A stretch of DNA of 44,739 nucleotides. It comes from an uncultured Collinsella sp. Its GTDB lineage: Bacteria > Actinomycetota > Coriobacteriia > Coriobacteriales > Coriobacteriaceae. Of this stretch, positions 16,181 to 23,886 are shown piece by piece. Under the pieces are notes generated by a model. That model was given only the letters and a program-made list of their open reading frames with translations, ran no database searches and was not told where the DNA came from. The stretch lies in contig CATWID010000012.1 of NCBI GenBank assembly GCA_958350755.1, positions 1-44,739 on the forward strand, given 5' to 3'. The position numbers and the translations under genes are program-made. Position 1 is the stretch's first letter. Each line of letters opens with the position of its first letter.

Positions 16181-16756
16181 TTATCTTGCCGATGGAGTTG
16201 TCGTCGTTTCGTTCGTCTGGGTCGTTTCGGCGTCGTCGTCTTGCTCGTCCTCGTCCTTTTGAGCATCGGCGATGGTGGTGACCGCCGCAACGATTCCGCG
16301 CTGGGGCGCGACGCCCGTCTGGACCTGTGCGCCCTCGACAACTTCTATGCCTGCATGTGCGAGCTCGGGCGATTTAAACATTGCGTCCAAGTTGGCGCCG
16401 CCGCCGGCGTAGCCAAGCGCAGCGAGTGCGATGACGATCGCTGCAACGACAGCCACGATCGGCACGTAGCGATGCCAGCCGGCGGGATTGAGCCCGCTGC
16501 GACGAGCCGCCCCGCGGCTGATGTAACCGAGCGTTCCGTCGTGCTTGAGCTTTGAGCCCACCACGCGCTTGCGGCCCCACAGCGACGACTCGGCCTGCAT
16601 GGCCAAGCGAGCGCTTGCCGAAGGATAGCCATATTTAGTGCGCTTGAACGAGCCATCAAACCCCGAGGCGTGTTTGCCCCACGTCACCGATGTCGTGCGT
16701 CGGTTAACCGGCGCGGCACTCCGCCTTCTGCGGCTCGGTTTTGAAGTCTCAGCCAT
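16181..16756 (-). CDS. Membrane protein of unknown function
   Basis: 191 residues, not recognised. The N-terminal half is basic (SKPSRRRRSAAPVNRR and later KRTKYGYPSASARLAM, GRKRVVGSKLKH), then one transmembrane segment (about 109-129, VPIVAVVAAIVIALAALGYA). The C-terminal tail is acidic and Thr-rich (QKDEDEQDDDAETTQTNETTTT). The positive-inside rule suggests a cytoplasmic N-terminus and external C-terminus. The start is ATG 16756 with GAGG four bases upstream. It lies downstream of the NtrC-like gene's promoter side only by chance of order; the two genes are on the same strand with an 84-bp gap after the regulator's stop on the other side. Confidence 0.65.
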   Translation of the reverse strand: MAETSKPSRRRRSAAPVNRRTTSVTWGKHASGFDGSFKRTKYGYPSASARLAMQAESSLWGRKRVVGSKLKHDGTLGYISRGAARRSGLNPAGWHRYVPIVAVVAAIVIALAALGYAGGGANLDAMFKSPELAHAGIEVVEGAQVQTGVAPQRGIVAAVTTIADAQKDEDEQDDDAETTQTNETTTTPSAR

Positions 16757-16840
16757 ATGCCCTCGCACGCCGTAACCAAATCGAAACAATAACGCTTTGG
16801 ACTGTAGCACACGCGTCGCGCGCGGTCACGGGCGCCTCGC

Positions 16841-18058
16841 TCAACGGTCATCGTCCTTCAGCAAGCGCCACAGCGTTGTACGGCTTATGCCCAGCACCTC
16901 CGCCGCACGGGTTCGGTTGCCGTGTAGATGATCTACAACCAGATGCGCGATATCTCGCTCGGTATCGGCCAGCGGTCGCAGGATATACAGGTCACTTTCG
17001 AGTGTCGGGGCGCCAAAGGTTGCGGTCTTAATCACGTCCTCTTGGGCGAGCACTTCCTCCGCCACAGCGCGGTCCACCGCGCCCGCCCCCACCAATATAT
17101 ACAGTCGTTCCGAGACCTCGCGGAGCTGCAGATAATTGCGCGGCCAGCGGTAAGCATCGAGCGTCTTCGTCGCCGCGGCGGACAGCGTGGGCGCTGCCGT
17201 CCCAAATGCATCAGCGAGATATTCCAAATAGCGCGCAACCTTTGTCGACGCGGCTCCTTGCTCGGCAATCGCCGGCGCCACGCTCACCGCACAGGCGAAG
17301 CGCTCGGTCACAAAGGCGGCTTGATCACTTTCGCCGCCGCCCGGCATGTCATTCGCTGTCAGCACCACATGGCAGCGCGTCGCCAACGCGGTGTCAGCCA
17401 TCGTGGAAACGAGCTCGCGGAGGCGCTGGGGGCCAACCGCGTTCCAGCCCTCAATGCAAAGGGTCAGCCCCGTTTGGAACAGCGGCGATTCGGAGCTTTT
17501 GAGCACATGGCGCCAGCCCCGATCGGTGAGCTCATCGAGCGCGACGGAAACAAAGGGTTGATCGGCAAAAGGACCGTCCAGATAGAGGCGCTTGGCTATC
17601 TCGACCTGACCCGCTCCCAGCTCGCCCTCGAGCATAAGGGGCACACCGCGCGCGTAGCTCTCGGCGACCGGCGCAGCTACCGAGGCCGCCCCCTCAACGA
17701 TGCCGTACGCGCTCGATTCGTAGCGGGCCTCAACTTCGTCGGCGTTGAGCCACTCGATGCCCGCATGTGCCGCGGCGCCGCGTACCTCGCGGACCACGAC
17801 GACCCAAAGGCCCCCGCCTTCTTTGTCGGTGGGGCGAACGGTCAGGCTCAGGCGCGTACCCGCACGCCCCATAACCTGACGCGCGCCGTCTCCTATACGG
17901 TCGAGGCGCTCAGCGACAAAAGTCGCCACATCCCGCTCAAGCGCCGCGTCATTCATGGTCGAGATCACGACGTCCCCACGCGCATCGATTGCCAATGCCG
18001 AGGCCCCGGCAGCAGCCAGGGCCTCGGTCAAGATGTTTAGCTTGGCATCGCTATCCAT
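16841..18058 (-). CDS. NtrC/Fis-like regulator with degenerate AAA domain
   Basis: 405 residues. An N-terminal sensory-type region (1-120) is followed by a central domain that resembles the sigma-54 interaction AAA domain in length and in features such as DAYRWPRNYLQLREVSERL (the WPGN-like motif). A C-terminal Fis-type helix-turn-helix follows (NRTRAAEVLGISRTTLWRLLKDD, about 381-403). The Walker A position reads GELGAGQVE (145-153) with Gln for the essential Lys, and I find no GAFTGA loop. ATP hydrolysis and sigma-54 contact are therefore unlikely; a TyrR-like direct repressor or activator is a better guess. ATG 18058 has AGGGG six bases upstream. It lies downstream of the yeiH-type exporter gene, separated by a long inverted repeat. 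Confidence 0.75.
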   Translation of the reverse strand: MDSDAKLNILTEALAAAGASALAIDARGDVVISTMNDAALERDVATFVAERLDRIGDGARQVMGRAGTRLSLTVRPTDKEGGGLWVVVVREVRGAAAHAGIEWLNADEVEARYESSAYGIVEGAASVAAPVAESYARGVPLMLEGELGAGQVEIAKRLYLDGPFADQPFVSVALDELTDRGWRHVLKSSESPLFQTGLTLCIEGWNAVGPQRLRELVSTMADTALATRCHVVLTANDMPGGGESDQAAFVTERFACAVSVAPAIAEQGAASTKVARYLEYLADAFGTAAPTLSAAATKTLDAYRWPRNYLQLREVSERLYILVGAGAVDRAVAEEVLAQEDVIKTATFGAPTLESDLYILRPLADTERDIAHLVVDHLHGNRTRAAEVLGISRTTLWRLLKDDDR

Positions 18059-18207
18059 GATTTGCCCCTGTCCGTGGCGACGTGCAACCGCCGACAGTCG
18101 CACGACCGAGTGTTTCAAAATTGAACGATATTGCTCACCAAACACTATAGGGCAGAAAGCGCTGTCCTGCGAGTATAGGTGTTGCCCCGCATCGCCATCC
18201 TGGCGGG

Positions 18208-18272
18208 GCGATAAGAGCTCTTCGGGACTTATAAACCTGCGGACAAGCCATACCCGCAAGAGCTCCTATCGC
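18208..18272. repeat. Long imperfect inverted repeat between exporter and NtrC-like gene
   Basis: GCGATAAGAGCTCTTCGGG (18208-18226) pairs with the complement at 18253-18272, with two interruptions. A second hairpin, GCCCCGC/GCGGGGC, overlaps its left side (18184-18209). It has no T-run, so an operator, attenuator or RNA structure is as likely as a terminator. Confidence 0.55.
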
Positions 18273-18331
18273 TCCACCGCAGGCTTGCGCTCACCAGCAA
18301 CCAGCAACCAGCACGCGAATAAGCTACTTCT

Positions 18332-19366
18332 CTACCAGATTCCCAGCACGTGCTGCATTCCCAAACTCATGCACGCAATGCCAATCCAGCAGCAAAAGCC
18401 CAGCGCGATGGGCTTGCCGCCCTTTTTGACCAGCTCGACGATATCGGTATTAAAGCCAATAGCCGCCATGGCCATCACGATAAAGAACTTCGACAGCTCC
18501 TTGATGGGCGCCGTGATGGACACGGGAAGCTGAAGCACCGTGGTGATTACGCTCGCCAGCACAAAGAACAGCACAAACATGGGAAACGCGCGTTTAAGCG
18601 AGAACGTGCTTTTGGCGTCGCCGCCGGCCTTGCGCGCCAGATGCATCTGCCAGCATGCGAGGACCAACGTGATGGGAATAATGGCCAGCGTCCTGGTGAG
18701 CTTGACCACCGTGGCGCTCTCGAGCACATTGGCGCCGGGATGCATGCTGTCCCAGGCGCTCGCCGCAGCCGTTACCGACGAGGTGTCGTTGATGGCGGTG
18801 CCGGCAAACAGGCCAAAGCCCTCGTTGGTCAGCCCGAGCATGCCGCCGAGCGTCGGAAACACGAGCGCCGCGATAACGTTAAACAGGAAGATGACCGAAA
18901 TAGCCTGGGCAATCTCGCGATCGTCGGCATCAATGACGGGCGCGGTCGCGGCGATGGCAGAACCGCCGCAAATCGACGAACCCACACCCACAAGCGTCGC
19001 GATCTTGCCCGGCACGTTCATAACGCGGCAGAGCACGAAGGCGATGACAAGCGAGGTCGAAATCGTCGCCACGATAATCGGCAGCGACTGAGCGCCTTTG
19101 GACAGAATCTGCGAGAGGTTCATGCCAAAGCCAAGCAGGATTACCGCGTACTGCAAGACTTTTTTAGACGTATAGGTGACACCGGCGGCGAGCTGTTCGC
19201 GACGATTCTTGGGAAAGACGAGCGCCAGGACCATGCCAAAGAGGATGGCAAACACCGGCCCGCCGACCACCTCAACCTGTTTGCCGAGCAACGTCGCGGG
19301 GATGGCGACGATCAGGCAGAACAATACGCCCTTCCAGCGCTCGCGTACGATATTCGCCAGTTGCAT
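18332..19366 (-). CDS. YeiH/UPF0324 family putative sulfate exporter
   Basis: 344 residues of almost continuous transmembrane helices (about ten). Family motifs: VEVVGGPVFAILFGMVLALV near the N-terminus, LLGFGMNLSQIL, the conserved GVGSSICGGSAIAATAPVI, and ALVFPTLGGMLGLTNEGFGLFAGTAINDTSSVTAA. The family is annotated as putative sulfate exporters; direct evidence is limited, so the substrate is uncertain. The start is ATG 19366 with AAGGA seven bases upstream. It is divergent from a GntR regulator, the most likely controller by position, and upstream of the NtrC-like gene on the same strand. Confidence 0.9.
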   Translation of the reverse strand: MQLANIVRERWKGVLFCLIVAIPATLLGKQVEVVGGPVFAILFGMVLALVFPKNRREQLAAGVTYTSKKVLQYAVILLGFGMNLSQILSKGAQSLPIIVATISTSLVIAFVLCRVMNVPGKIATLVGVGSSICGGSAIAATAPVIDADDREIAQAISVIFLFNVIAALVFPTLGGMLGLTNEGFGLFAGTAINDTSSVTAAASAWDSMHPGANVLESATVVKLTRTLAIIPITLVLACWQMHLARKAGGDAKSTFSLKRAFPMFVLFFVLASVITTVLQLPVSITAPIKELSKFFIVMAMAAIGFNTDIVELVKKGGKPIALGFCCWIGIACMSLGMQHVLGIW

Positions 19367-19559
19367 ATGGGATTCCTTCTTTCTATTTCACGTTTGCGAC
19401 GGCTTATGATACGGCAACATTGAGCACAGCCATGCGTAAACACAGACCAAGATGCCGCAATAGTTCTTGGGCAACAGTCGAATTACCCACCGCGGAGAGC
19501 CGATTCGCGGCATAATTAACAGCTGACATATCAGTGTGATAGAACGGTTGCAAGGCACT

Positions 19560-20261
19560 ATGGAAGAATCGATGCACGTCGGCGAGCAGGAAACGAGCCT
19601 ACAGGACCAGTCCTACCACACCATTCGACGCAAAATCGTCTACCTGGACTACAAACCGGGCGAAAAACTGGGCGTCAAGCAGCTTTGTGACGACCTGGAT
19701 ATGGGGCGCACCCCTGTGCGCGAGGCGCTGGTGCGTCTGGCGCAAGAGGGCCTGGTGCGTACCGTGCCCCAAAGCGGCACCTATGTCTCGCCCATCAACC
19801 TCACTCTTGCCGAGAGCGCCTGCTACATTCGCGAGCACCTGGAAAAGCAGGTGATTGTAGAGTGCTGCGCCCGTGCCACCTCGGCAGGCATCGAGCAGCT
19901 CGACCGAGCCATCGCGCTGCAGGAAAAGACCATGGCCGAGGAGGATCGCATCGGCTTCTTTTTAAGCGACAACCTCATGCACCGCATGATCTTTAACATC
20001 GCGTGCCGCAGCACCGTGTGGTCGTGGCTCGAGGCGACCAATGCCGACCTGGAGCGCTTCCGCTGGCTTCGCGCCGCCACGCAGAGGCTCGACAATCAGG
20101 AGATTGTTAACGAGCACAAGAAAATCCGCCGCGCTATCGCCGGTCGCGACCCCATCGAAGCGAGCTTTTTGGTCAGCAAGCACCTGCACATGATGTTCCG
20201 CAACCAAACCGAGGTTCTGGACCAGTTCCCCGAGTACTTCGAGACCAGTAAGCTCCGCTAA
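19560..20261 (+). CDS. GntR-family (FCD/FadR type) transcriptional regulator
   Basis: 233 residues. The N-terminal winged helix is SYHTIRRKIVYLDYKPGEKLGVKQLCDDLDMGRTPVREALVRLAQEGLVRTVPQSGTYVS, the hallmark GntR pattern. The C-terminal all-helical FCD-type domain (about 80-220) normally binds small organic acids. The start is ambiguous: ATG 19560 with AAGG four bases upstream is favoured over GTG 19536. It is divergent from the yeiH-type exporter, whose promoter lies in the shared 190-bp gap. CTGACATATCAG at 19522-19533 is a possible but weak operator. Confidence 0.9.
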   Translation: MEESMHVGEQETSLQDQSYHTIRRKIVYLDYKPGEKLGVKQLCDDLDMGRTPVREALVRLAQEGLVRTVPQSGTYVSPINLTLAESACYIREHLEKQVIVECCARATSAGIEQLDRAIALQEKTMAEEDRIGFFLSDNLMHRMIFNIACRSTVWSWLEATNADLERFRWLRAATQRLDNQEIVNEHKKIRRAIAGRDPIEASFLVSKHLHMMFRNQTEVLDQFPEYFETSKLR

Positions 20262-20269
20262 CCTGCCAA

Positions 20270-20307
20270 AACCACCACAAAGGGGACAGGCACCTTTGTG
20301 CTGGTTT
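20270..20307. repeat. GGGGACAG palindrome, copy 1 of the CACCTTTGTG type
   Basis: AACCACCACAAAGG pairs with CCTTTGTGCTGGTT around GGACAGGCA. A close relative is at 22388-22424. It lies just after the GntR stop. Confidence 0.8.
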
Positions 20308-20315
20308 CTCCGTAC

Positions 20316-20354
20316 AAAAAGGCCCGGCTCCGTCTGATGACGCGGAGCCGGGCC
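20316..20354 (-). terminator. Terminator after glmS
   Basis: GGCCCGGCTCCG (20321-20332) pairs with CGGAGCCGGGCC (20343-20354). On minus it is followed by TTTTTG. It may also stop the convergent GntR transcript. Confidence 0.88.
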
Positions 20355-20379
20355 TTGGTCGTTAGAACGGCGGAACCAA

Positions 20380-22227
20380 CTACTCGACAGTAACGCTTTT
20401 CGCCAGGTTACGAGGTTGGTCAACGTCGCAACCGCGCAGGATGGCGACCTCGCGGGCGAGCAGCTGCAGCGGGACGCTCGCGGTGATGGGGCTGAACACG
20501 TCGCGGACGGCCGGCACGCGGATGATGCAATCGGCAATCTTGTTGATCTCCTCGTCACCCTCGGTGGCAACGACGATGACCTTGGCGCCACGCGCCTTGC
20601 ACTCCATGAGGTTCGACACGGTCTTGTCGTAGGTGGCACTCTTGGTGGCCACAGCGATGACAGGGAAGCCCGGGTCGATCAGGGCAATGGGGCCGTGCTT
20701 CATCTCGCCAGCGGCGTAGGCCTCGGCATGCAGGTAGCTGACCTCCTTGAGCTTGAGTGCGCCCTCGTAGGAAATAGCGGCACCCATGCCACGGCCCACG
20801 AACAGCGCCGACTGCGCGTCCTTGCACAGCAGGGCGGCCTCATGAACGGCCTCGGTCTGGGTATCCAAAATCCACTGGATCTGCTCGGCCGTATCGGAAA
20901 GCTCGCGGAACAGCATGCGCGCCTGCTTGGTGGTCAGACGGTACTTAACCTGCGCCAGCAGCAGAGCCAGCAGCGTAAGGCTCACGACCTGACCGATAAA
21001 GCTCTTGGTCGAGGCGACCGCGATCTCCTTGTTGGCCTTGGTGTAGATGACGCCGTCGCTCTCACGCGCCACCGGGCTGCCCACCACGTTGGTGATGCCG
21101 AAGACCTTGGCGCCCTTGATGCGCGCGTCGCGAATGGCGGCAAGGGTATCGGCCGTCTCGCCCGACTGGGACACGGCGACGACGAGCGTCGTCGGTGTGA
21201 TGATGGGGTTGCGGTAGCGGAACTCGCTGGCAGCCTCGACCTCGGTGGGAATGCGAGCCCAGCCCTCAATAAGGTTCTTGGCGATGAGTCCGGCGTGATA
21301 GCTGGTGCCGCAGGCGATCACGTAGACACGATCGATGTCGTTGAGCTCCTCGAGGGACAGGCCCAGCTCGTCGATGTCGAGCTCGCCGGCCGGCGTCATA
21401 CGACCGACCAGCGTGTCGCGCACGACGCGCGGCTGCTCGTGGATTTCCTTGAGCATAAAGTCGGGATAACCGCCCTTTTCTGCCATGTCCAGGTCCCAGT
21501 CGATGTGGGTGACCTTGGGCTCGATAACGTTGCCGGCCTCGTCGGTGTACTCGACGCCTGCGGGCGTGAGCTTGGCAAACTGACCGTCCTCGAGCACCAC
21601 GACATCGCGGGTGGCGTCGATGAGCGCGATGACATCGGAGGCGACATAGGCGCCGGTCTCGCCCGCGCCGACCACGATCGGGGAATCCTTGCGGGCCACG
21701 GCGATCACGCCGGGCTCGTCAGCGCACACGGCGGCCAGACCATAGGCACCGACCACGTGGGTGCACGCCTCGCGCACGGAGGCCATCAGGTCGTGCGTCT
21801 CGGCATAAGCCTCTTCGATCAGATGCGCGAAGACCTCGGTATCCGTCTCGCTCTTAAAGTGATGGCCGCGGCCCTCCAGCTCCTCGCGCAGCTCGGCGAA
21901 GTTCTCGATGATGCCGTTGTGGACGATGGCGATGCGACCGTCGCAGCTGGTGTGGGGATGGGCGTTAACGACGGAGGGCTTGCCGTGGGTGGCCCAACGG
22001 GTGTGACCGATACCGCAGGTAGCGTCGCTGTCGATGTTGGAAAGCTCGCTCTCCAGGCCCGCAACCTTGCCCACGCGGCGGATGACGTCGAGGTGCGCCG
22101 CGGCACCCTCGCCCACCTCGAGCGCGACGCCTGAGGAGTCATAGCCGCGATACTCCATACGCTTGAGGCCCGTGACCAGGATGTTCTTTGCAATATCAGA
22201 GCCGGTGTAGCCGACGATTCCGCACAT
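20380..22227 (-). CDS. glmS: Glutamine-fructose-6-phosphate aminotransferase (isomerizing)
   Basis: 615 residues. It makes glucosamine-6-phosphate from fructose-6-phosphate and glutamine, the entry to peptidoglycan amino-sugars. Cys2 (after Met removal, the N-terminal nucleophile) begins the class II glutaminase domain MCGIVGYTGS, with MEYRGYDSSG, GIGHTRWATHG and VHNGIIEN. Two SIS domains follow, with CGTSYHAGLIAK, SQSGETADT and ASTKSF, ending in the family's DVDQPRNLAKSVTVE. Full length. ATG 22227 has AAGGG about nine bases upstream. The ~60-base leader is far too short for a glmS ribozyme and shows none of its pseudoknot. A promoter and palindromic sites lie upstream at 22287-22361. Confidence 0.98.
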   Translation of the reverse strand: MCGIVGYTGSDIAKNILVTGLKRMEYRGYDSSGVALEVGEGAAAHLDVIRRVGKVAGLESELSNIDSDATCGIGHTRWATHGKPSVVNAHPHTSCDGRIAIVHNGIIENFAELREELEGRGHHFKSETDTEVFAHLIEEAYAETHDLMASVREACTHVVGAYGLAAVCADEPGVIAVARKDSPIVVGAGETGAYVASDVIALIDATRDVVVLEDGQFAKLTPAGVEYTDEAGNVIEPKVTHIDWDLDMAEKGGYPDFMLKEIHEQPRVVRDTLVGRMTPAGELDIDELGLSLEELNDIDRVYVIACGTSYHAGLIAKNLIEGWARIPTEVEAASEFRYRNPIITPTTLVVAVSQSGETADTLAAIRDARIKGAKVFGITNVVGSPVARESDGVIYTKANKEIAVASTKSFIGQVVSLTLLALLLAQVKYRLTTKQARMLFRELSDTAEQIQWILDTQTEAVHEAALLCKDAQSALFVGRGMGAAISYEGALKLKEVSYLHAEAYAAGEMKHGPIALIDPGFPVIAVATKSATYDKTVSNLMECKARGAKVIVVATEGDEEINKIADCIIRVPAVRDVFSPITASVPLQLLAREVAILRGCDVDQPRNLAKSVTVE

Positions 22228-22286
22228 AGGATAAATCCCTTCGTTCGCGTGACTGCAAGACGTCCACGCACAGGGGGCGCTGAGAC

Positions 22287-22361
22287 GTATAACGTTCGAG
22301 TATTGTACTCACGCAAGCGCAAGCTGATATACCAGAAGTGGTATCTCAACTTAGATACCAC
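22287..22361 (-). promoter_or_regulatory. glmS promoter and adjacent overlapping palindromes
   Basis: On minus, TTGCGT (22316-22311) and TTATAC (22292-22287) are spaced by 18 bp. Upstream are two overlapping perfect palindromes: ATACCAgaagTGGTAT (22329-22344) and GTGGTATCT/AGATACCAC with a six-base centre (22338-22361). Their TGGTAT half-sites resemble operators of GntR/HutC-type amino-sugar regulators such as NagR. They could also serve the divergent LacI gene. Confidence 0.55.
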
Positions 22362-22387
22362 CCGATGCACACATGCCCAGCCGGTCC

Positions 22388-22424
22388 AAACCACCACAAT
22401 GGGGACAGGCACCTTTGTGGTGGT
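22388..22424. repeat. GGGGACAG palindrome, copy 2 of the CACCTTTGTG type
   Basis: AAACCACCACAATGG pairs with CACCTTTGTGGTGGT around GGACAGG; nearly the same as the copy at 20270-20307. Confidence 0.8.
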
Positions 22425-22444
22425 CGCGCTGGCGACGGCGTTTC

Positions 22445-22491
22445 CCCAGATAAAACCTGCCAAAATAAACCTGTCCCTTTTTGGTAGGTTT
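22445..22491. repeat. 52-bp-class palindromic repeat (AACCTGCCAAAA type), copy 1
   Basis: CCCAGATAAAACCTGCCAAA begins the unit and TTTTTGGTAGGTTT closes the hairpin around CCTGTCCC. The same unit occurs inverted at 27169-27222 and 28003-28055. Here it abuts the -10 box (TACAAT, 22499-22504) of the LacI gene, so it may supply or disturb its -35 region. Confidence 0.8.
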
Positions 22492-22539
22492 GGGATGCTA
22501 CAATCTGGCTTGTACTTGAAACGCATCAAAGGGGCCGCT

Positions 22540-23673
22540 ATGGCAAAGGTTAAAATCAGCGACGTCGCGCGCGAAGCCGGGGTTTCGCTGGGCACGGTTT
22601 CCAACGCGCTCAACCATCCCGAGAAGTTGCGCCCCGAGACCCTCAGGCTCATCAACGAGACCATCAATCGCCTGGGCTACCTGCCCAACCAAAGCGCTCG
22701 TCAGCTCGCGGGCGGCGCCACCAAGTCCTTTGGCCTGGTGCTCCCCCGTCTCGACCACGGCTTTTCGCTCCAAATCGCCAGCGGCGCCCACAACGAGGCC
22801 CGCAAGCACGGCTACGATCTGCTCATCGCCAATGCCGATAACGACGATATTCTCGAGGATCATTACCTGCGCTATTTTATGGGCACGCAGATGTCCGGCG
22901 TCATGGTTCAGCCCATGGCGTCCCCCGACTGGCACCCCGCTATGACCAAGATGCCCGTGCCGATCGTCTATCTGGACATCCATTGCTCCGAGCCCGGTTA
23001 CTACGTGGCCGCCGACAACGAGGCACAGGGGCGTATTATCGCCGAGCTCGCCATCGCCCGCGGCGCACGCCATATCACCGTTGTGGGCCGAGCGGCATTT
23101 ATGCAGCTCACCCTGCGCGTCCTTGGCATCCACAAGGCACTTGCCCTGCATCCTGATATCAAAATTGAGGTCATCGATGCCGGGGAGTGGAATACCGCAG
23201 CCGACGGCTACAGCATCGGTACCCAGATTGCCGAACGCCCTGCTGACGAGCGCCCCGATTTTGTCATCGGCCTGACCGACGTATTGGCCTCGGGCGTTAT
23301 CTCGGCGCTGACCGACAAAGGCATTTCCGTCCCCGGCCAGGTCCGCGTGGCCGGCTGCGACGGCAACCCGCTCGCTTGGAGCGGATCGGTCCCGCTCACC
23401 ACGGTAGCACCCCCAGGCTACGAGATTGGCCGCAAGGGCGTTCAATTGCTCATGGAGCAAATCGAGGATAAACCTGCCGCCAAGACCAAACGAGTCCGCA
23501 TCGGCTCCGCCGCGCGCACCGTCACCACGGCCACGGCCGCCGAGGACATTAACCGTCAGGAGCTCGTGCGCCCCTTCTTGCTCGAACGTGTGAGCACCCA
23601 AAAGGCCGAGCAGCACCCGACGGGCCCATCCGCGGCCCCAATAACCGACATCAACCTGGGCGCCTACCTGTAA
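22540..23673 (+). CDS. LacI/GalR-family transcriptional regulator
   Basis: 377 residues. The HTH and hinge are KISDVAREAGVSLGTVSNALNHPEKLRPETLRLINETINRLGYLPNQSARQLAGG. A periplasmic-binding-protein-like sugar-sensing domain follows (SFGLVLPRLDHGFSLQIASGAHNEARKHGYDLLIANAD and, near the end, VAGCDGNPLAWSGSVPLTTVAPPGYEIGRKGVQLLMEQI). ATG 22540 has AAGGGG five bases upstream; the frame extends to 22249 but homology starts here. The C-terminus has about 40 residues more than the usual core. It is divergent from glmS and followed by a terminator, with no sugar-use operon next to it, so its target is unclear. Confidence 0.93.
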   Translation: MAKVKISDVAREAGVSLGTVSNALNHPEKLRPETLRLINETINRLGYLPNQSARQLAGGATKSFGLVLPRLDHGFSLQIASGAHNEARKHGYDLLIANADNDDILEDHYLRYFMGTQMSGVMVQPMASPDWHPAMTKMPVPIVYLDIHCSEPGYYVAADNEAQGRIIAELAIARGARHITVVGRAAFMQLTLRVLGIHKALALHPDIKIEVIDAGEWNTAADGYSIGTQIAERPADERPDFVIGLTDVLASGVISALTDKGISVPGQVRVAGCDGNPLAWSGSVPLTTVAPPGYEIGRKGVQLLMEQIEDKPAAKTKRVRIGSAARTVTTATAAEDINRQELVRPFLLERVSTQKAEQHPTGPSAAPITDINLGAYL

Positions 23674-23676
23674 CAA

Positions 23677-23714
23677 AAAACGCCGCAACGGGAACAGTCC
23701 CGCCGCGGCGTTTT
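23677..23714 (+). terminator. Terminator after the LacI gene
   Basis: AAAACGCCGC (23677-23688 region) pairs with GCGGCGTTTT (to 23714), with GGGA/TCCC pairing inside the loop. Confidence 0.8.
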
Positions 23715-23797
23715 GCTGGTCCCATGTTCCCTCCCCGTTTAGCCGGACCTGCGGCTACGGATATTTATGGAATGTAATCCATTTTTCATTAACTTTT

Positions 23798-23826
23798 TTG
23801 TTAAAATAGATTCAATTCCATATTTT
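23798..23826 (+). promoter_or_regulatory. Putative promoter in AT-rich DNA before the ATPase gene
   Basis: TTGTTA (23798-23803) and TATTTT (23821-23826) are spaced by 17 bp. The stretch 23757-23870 is strikingly AT-rich for this window, which suggests DNA of different origin or a strong UP-like region. Confidence 0.4.
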
Positions 23827-23886
23827 TAGATATTTCCTATAAGTATTGATTTTGCTCCAGTTTTTTCTCGCCAAGAAGGGGGTTTC

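Noticed and set aside
18293..18313. Tandem CCAGCAA repeats
   Set aside because: Only about two and a half units of seven bases in a GC-rich gap; likely chance or minor slippage.
20416..22134. Long + strand frame opposite glmS
   Set aside because: An antisense shadow of a full-length, well-conserved enzyme; high GC keeps the opposite frame open.
22228..22290. glmS ribozyme
   Set aside because: The leader between promoter and ATG is about 60 bases, too short, and the conserved ribozyme core is absent.
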